The notes under the pieces were generated by a model. That model ran no database searches. It was not told the origin of the DNA and worked only from the letters and a program-made list of their open reading frames with translations. Shown here piece after piece: positions 61,093-64,000 of a stretch of 64,000 nucleotides of DNA (its first letter is position 1; each line of letters starts with the position of its first letter). Made by a program: the position numbers and the translations under genes. The stretch is from Cycas panzhihuaensis (Eukaryota > Cycadophyta), in assembly GCA_023213395.1 (NCBI GenBank), contig CM041465.1, forward strand, positions 225,253,741-225,317,740, written 5' to 3'.

Positions 61093-61656
61093 AAAACATT
61101 TTTCTAGAAATGCAGGGGATGGTAATTTCTCCCCTATTTTTGTTGTATATTAGTAATTTTCTCTATCTAATGAAAAGTTAGACCATGCATACATTAACAT
61201 GAATGGAATTATAGAAATAAGTAAGAAAAATTAGAATGAAATAAAAGATAAAAAATTAGAATTTAGAATTTCAAATACATTCTTCTTAATTCTTGATAGT
61301 TATCCTTCATTAGTATCTAATTCTAACATGATATTATTTTAAGAATGATAATTAATTTACTATTTAATAACTTTTTAAAATTATGATGATATTGTTTCTC
61401 TAATTAATAACTATATGATGTTTTACAAATTAAAATTTCAAAGAGGAAAAATTCAGAGCATAAAAATAAAAAATAGACATTGGCTAATTATTTTTGAACT
61501 AACACTTTTATTAGTATTTTCATTTATTATTTATATTTCTATAATGATAAGCATATTTTAAATTACTCTATTGAATAGCATTTTTTTTTTCTCATTTTCT
61601 TTTTAAAGACTTTCATGAAGAATTTGGAGTTTTTGAAGGGTTATGAAAGGGTCTCA
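61093..61656. other. Short AT-rich spacer
   Basis: No feature is recognised between the outer gypsy element and the next LTR. Confidence 0.4.
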
Positions 61657-62093
61657 TGTTGGAGTTAATCATCATCACTCCACTCCCATCTTTCCAACCA
61701 GGATTGTACACCTCATCAACTTTAATTTAGACATGTGATGCTCAACATGTCGAGGTAAGTTAAGGTAAGTTTAACTTTGATTTATGTTAAGTTGAGTTAG
61801 TTTCATTTGAGTTAAGTTAACATTATTTTATTATTATTTTGAATTCAGGGATTGAGGAGTTTCCCTTCTCCTCCAAATTATAAATATTGAGGGGTGTGCA
61901 ACCCTGTTGTCTTTAGACACCACCTCCAACATTAGACATTTATATTACTCTTTTCTAGTACAATGGATTGAACAACAATGCTTTTATAGTTTATGCTATT
62001 GTGATTATGATACATTGATGTATTGATGCTATATTGATTTATGATTATTTGATATGTTCTGCCATGTTCTCCTGCAAATATATTTTTCCTACA
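61657..62093 (+). mobile_element. Copia-like LTR (5' LTR) of a coding-less element
   Basis: TGTTGGAGTTAATC at 61657 to cctaca at 62093 (437 bases), the usual start and end of plant copia LTRs. A primer-binding site follows. No partner LTR or pol was found to the right before another element begins, so the element is truncated or non-coding. Confidence 0.7.
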
Positions 62094-62152
62094 TTTGGTA
62101 TCAGAGCTACTTGGGGCTACATTTTTTTTTTTCCTACATTTGGTATGAGAGC
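62088..62152 (+). other. Primer-binding site and 45-bp duplicate
   Basis: TGGTATCAGAGC (62096-62107) is perfect for the initiator-Met type. A second cctacatttggtatgagagc (62133-62152) repeats the LTR end plus primer-binding site 45 bases later. Confidence 0.85.
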
Positions 62153-63170
62153 AAGGTTATTGCTAATCTGTGAAGTTTTTGTTGAAGAAAAAAAGAGATT
62201 TACTCGTGTTTGAAGCAGATTTGCTCACAACAATAAATATTCAGTTATATTCATTTTTCTACAAAATTTTAACAAGTTTTATATATTATTTCAGTAGATT
62301 TTGATTATTATTGAGCTATATTTCTGGTATAACAAATATTTCTCAGATCTATTTTCAGATTTATGTAGATCTACGCAGGATTTCAGCAGCAAGCCATATT
62401 TGCTAAAGTCCTTTTCTTAGATTTGAGCCATATTTCTTCAATTCTACATATTTTATCTTATATTTCATCATTATTTCAGCAACAAGTTATATATATTCAA
62501 GTTTTTTCTCATATTTGAGTTTTTTTTTTTTTCAGATCTACAGTTTTTATCCTATATTTAAAAATTTTCAAGTTTATTAGTCTATTTTATCTAATATTTT
62601 TCACATATCTACAAAGAATATTAGTTGCATGCAAGCTTCATACTGTTTTTTCTTCAAGATCTATAAATTTTACTTCAAAATCTACCATATTTTTCTCAGA
62701 TCTGGTATATTTTACTTCAAATCTGCTTGTTTCAGGAAGTATTACAACATTTTTTAGTATAGTTATTTTAGATCTGTAATATTTACTTCAGATCTGCCAT
62801 AGTTTTTTTTCCAGATCTGTTACATATTTTTCCATATCTACTATAGATCTGTTTATTTTAGTAAATTTTCACTATTTTTCTGGTATATTCTTTCAGATCT
62901 GTAATTTTTGGCTATAGATCTGCTATGCTTAGGTTAGATCTACAATATTTACACTATTTTTTCAGATCTACTGGTTTTCACTTTAGATCTGCTATATTTC
63001 ATTTTATATCTGTAATTTTCATCATATATTTGACTATATTTTCAAGTTTTGTTTTTCAGATCTGCAGGTTTTTGGTGTATATTCAGCCTAAAAGGCCGCT
63101 TAAAGAAGTTGTATTACAACTCTTATTGTCTATTTCGCTATTTTCTTCAGATTTTAGGTAGCTATAACAT
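62153..63170 (+). repeat. AGATCT-rich degenerate repeat leader
   Basis: Fifteen AGATCT hexamers lie between 62345 and 63062, most within (t/c)agatctg(t/c)(a/t)atattt-like units. The rest is T-rich. No protein is recognised; the 78-codon frame at 62925 is a by-product. Confidence 0.85.
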
Positions 63171-63299
63171 ATCTACAAAATATTGGTTTGATTATTCATA
63201 TTTAAATCTCAAACTTCATACATTATAAAGTTTATTTATTTAAAATTTTCATATTATTTCTTATTTTCACGTTTTTTATTTTTCTATTTTTTTGGGCGA

Positions 63300-63764
63300 C
63301 TTGATCCTTGCTTTGACAAACTTATGCAACAGATCTATCACCCAAAACCCTAGCAAGTGACATGGACCGTTCCTTCTCAGAAATCTGGGCTCGTAGAAGT
63401 GATTATTAGCAAAAATGAAGCCAAATAACACGAATGCACAAGCAGATCATAGAAAATAAATCAACAAAATGAGTACCGAAGCACTTTCTCCTTTAAAGAT
63501 ATCATACTCAATAACATTACGAGTGGTTTAACCCTTTAAATACATGAGTAAGGGTCTTCATCCTTAATGATTCTATTGGTGGCCCTAACGGCCCTACATC
63601 TTATTGGACGATTTAGCGGTCCATACAAATAACTCTATTGGTGGCCCTAGTGGCCTTACATCTTATTGGATGACTTAGCGGTCCATACACATAACTGACT
63701 AAACCCCTTAATCCTTATTTGTTGGTGGTTCCCTTTTGCTAAGGAAAGGTAGGGTTATGTTACA
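63300..63764 (-). repeat. 3' LTR of right-edge chromodomain gypsy (left border unresolved)
   Basis: In the minus sense it starts TGTAACATAACCCTACC at 63764, after a purine tract (caaagggggggggacc, 63765-63780). The left end is uncertain because the partner is outside the window. It contains a 62-bp tandem duplication (63572-63633 and 63634-63695). Confidence 0.65.
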
Positions 63765-63780
63765 GGTCCCCCCCCCTTTG

Positions 63781-64000
63781 AGACGATGAGTCCCCGCAGC
63801 GTTGGAGATGAGGATGTTTCTGGATGAACTCTTTCGACTCCCAAGTAGCTTCATCAGCATCGCAGTTGACCCACTGTACCAAGTGTTCAGAAATAGTGCA
63901 ATTCCGGAGGCGGCGCTGGCGACTGGCAAGGATTTTATCAGGAGGAACTGTAGGAGTTTGTTCTTCAAAGAGAATGGGAAGGGTTGTGTGGGGTGTAACT
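63781..64000 (-). pseudogene. Gypsy pol C-terminus with chromodomain (partial at window edge)
   Basis: The minus strand reads APPDKILASRQRRLRNCTIS, then EHLVQWVNCDADEATWESKE, then FIQKHPHLQRCGD, ending in a Gly-rich GGDL before a stop at the purine tract. ILASR.RR......LVQW....DEATWE is the standard gypsy chromodomain, which fixes the family as chromovirus. The frame is open through this stretch, so this element may be younger than most here. The rest lies to the right, outside the window. Confidence 0.88.

Overview
This is nuclear DNA from a plant, almost certainly a seed plant with a large repeat-rich genome. The only host gene I can support is a dormancy-associated/auxin-repressed (DRM1/ARP) gene at about 16.6-18.2 kb. 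It has GT-AG introns and three upstream G-boxes. Nearly everything else is decayed plant transposable elements: Ty1/copia, Ty3/gypsy with chromodomain-like ends, a Tat-like gypsy element with an extra RNase H, and L1-type LINEs. The gene-poor, retrotransposon-stacked layout would fit a gymnosperm, but that is inference.

Layout. 0-1.2 kb: the 3' end of a plus-strand copia element and its LTR. 1.5-5.9 kb: a badly decayed minus-strand gypsy gag-pol. 5.9-8.2 kb: LINE reverse transcriptase remnants. 9.3-11 kb: a LINE ORF1-like DUF4283 plus zinc-knuckle remnant. 11-13.8 kb: unresolved sequence with a 212-bp tandem duplication. 14.35-14.74 kb: a compound microsatellite folded into a near-perfect inverted repeat. 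16.2-19.2 kb: promoter, DRM1/ARP gene and 3' flank. 19.4-22.8 kb: a run of local tandem duplications and the C-terminal end of a minus-strand LINE. 22.8-25.4 kb: AT-rich and otherwise unrecognised.

25.4-61.1 kb is one nested stack. A chromodomain-type gypsy element (LTRs 25428-25891 and 60688-61087, target duplication gattg) has been split by three later insertions. These are a 17.1-kb Tat-like gypsy on the minus strand (27671-44813, 2.8-kb LTRs), a 7.0-kb copia on the minus strand (45509-52531, duplication tattt) and a 4.4-kb gypsy derivative that keeps only gag and protease (55695-60073, duplication tttcc). Once the inserts are discounted, the host element is about 7 kb, a normal gypsy size. 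LTR divergence by eye falls in the order the nesting requires: outer most, copia and Tat intermediate, gag-protease element least (17 of 257 sites, all transitions).

The most unusual cargo is inside the Tat-like element. Between integrase and the 3' LTR, on the opposite strand, lies a spliced gene remnant with a plant mobile domain (PMD). Beyond it, back on the element's strand, is a second, plant-type RNase H. 61.6-63.2 kb holds a copia-like LTR with primer-binding site and an AGATCT-rich leader but no coding sequence. The right edge enters another minus-strand chromodomain gypsy through its 3' LTR.
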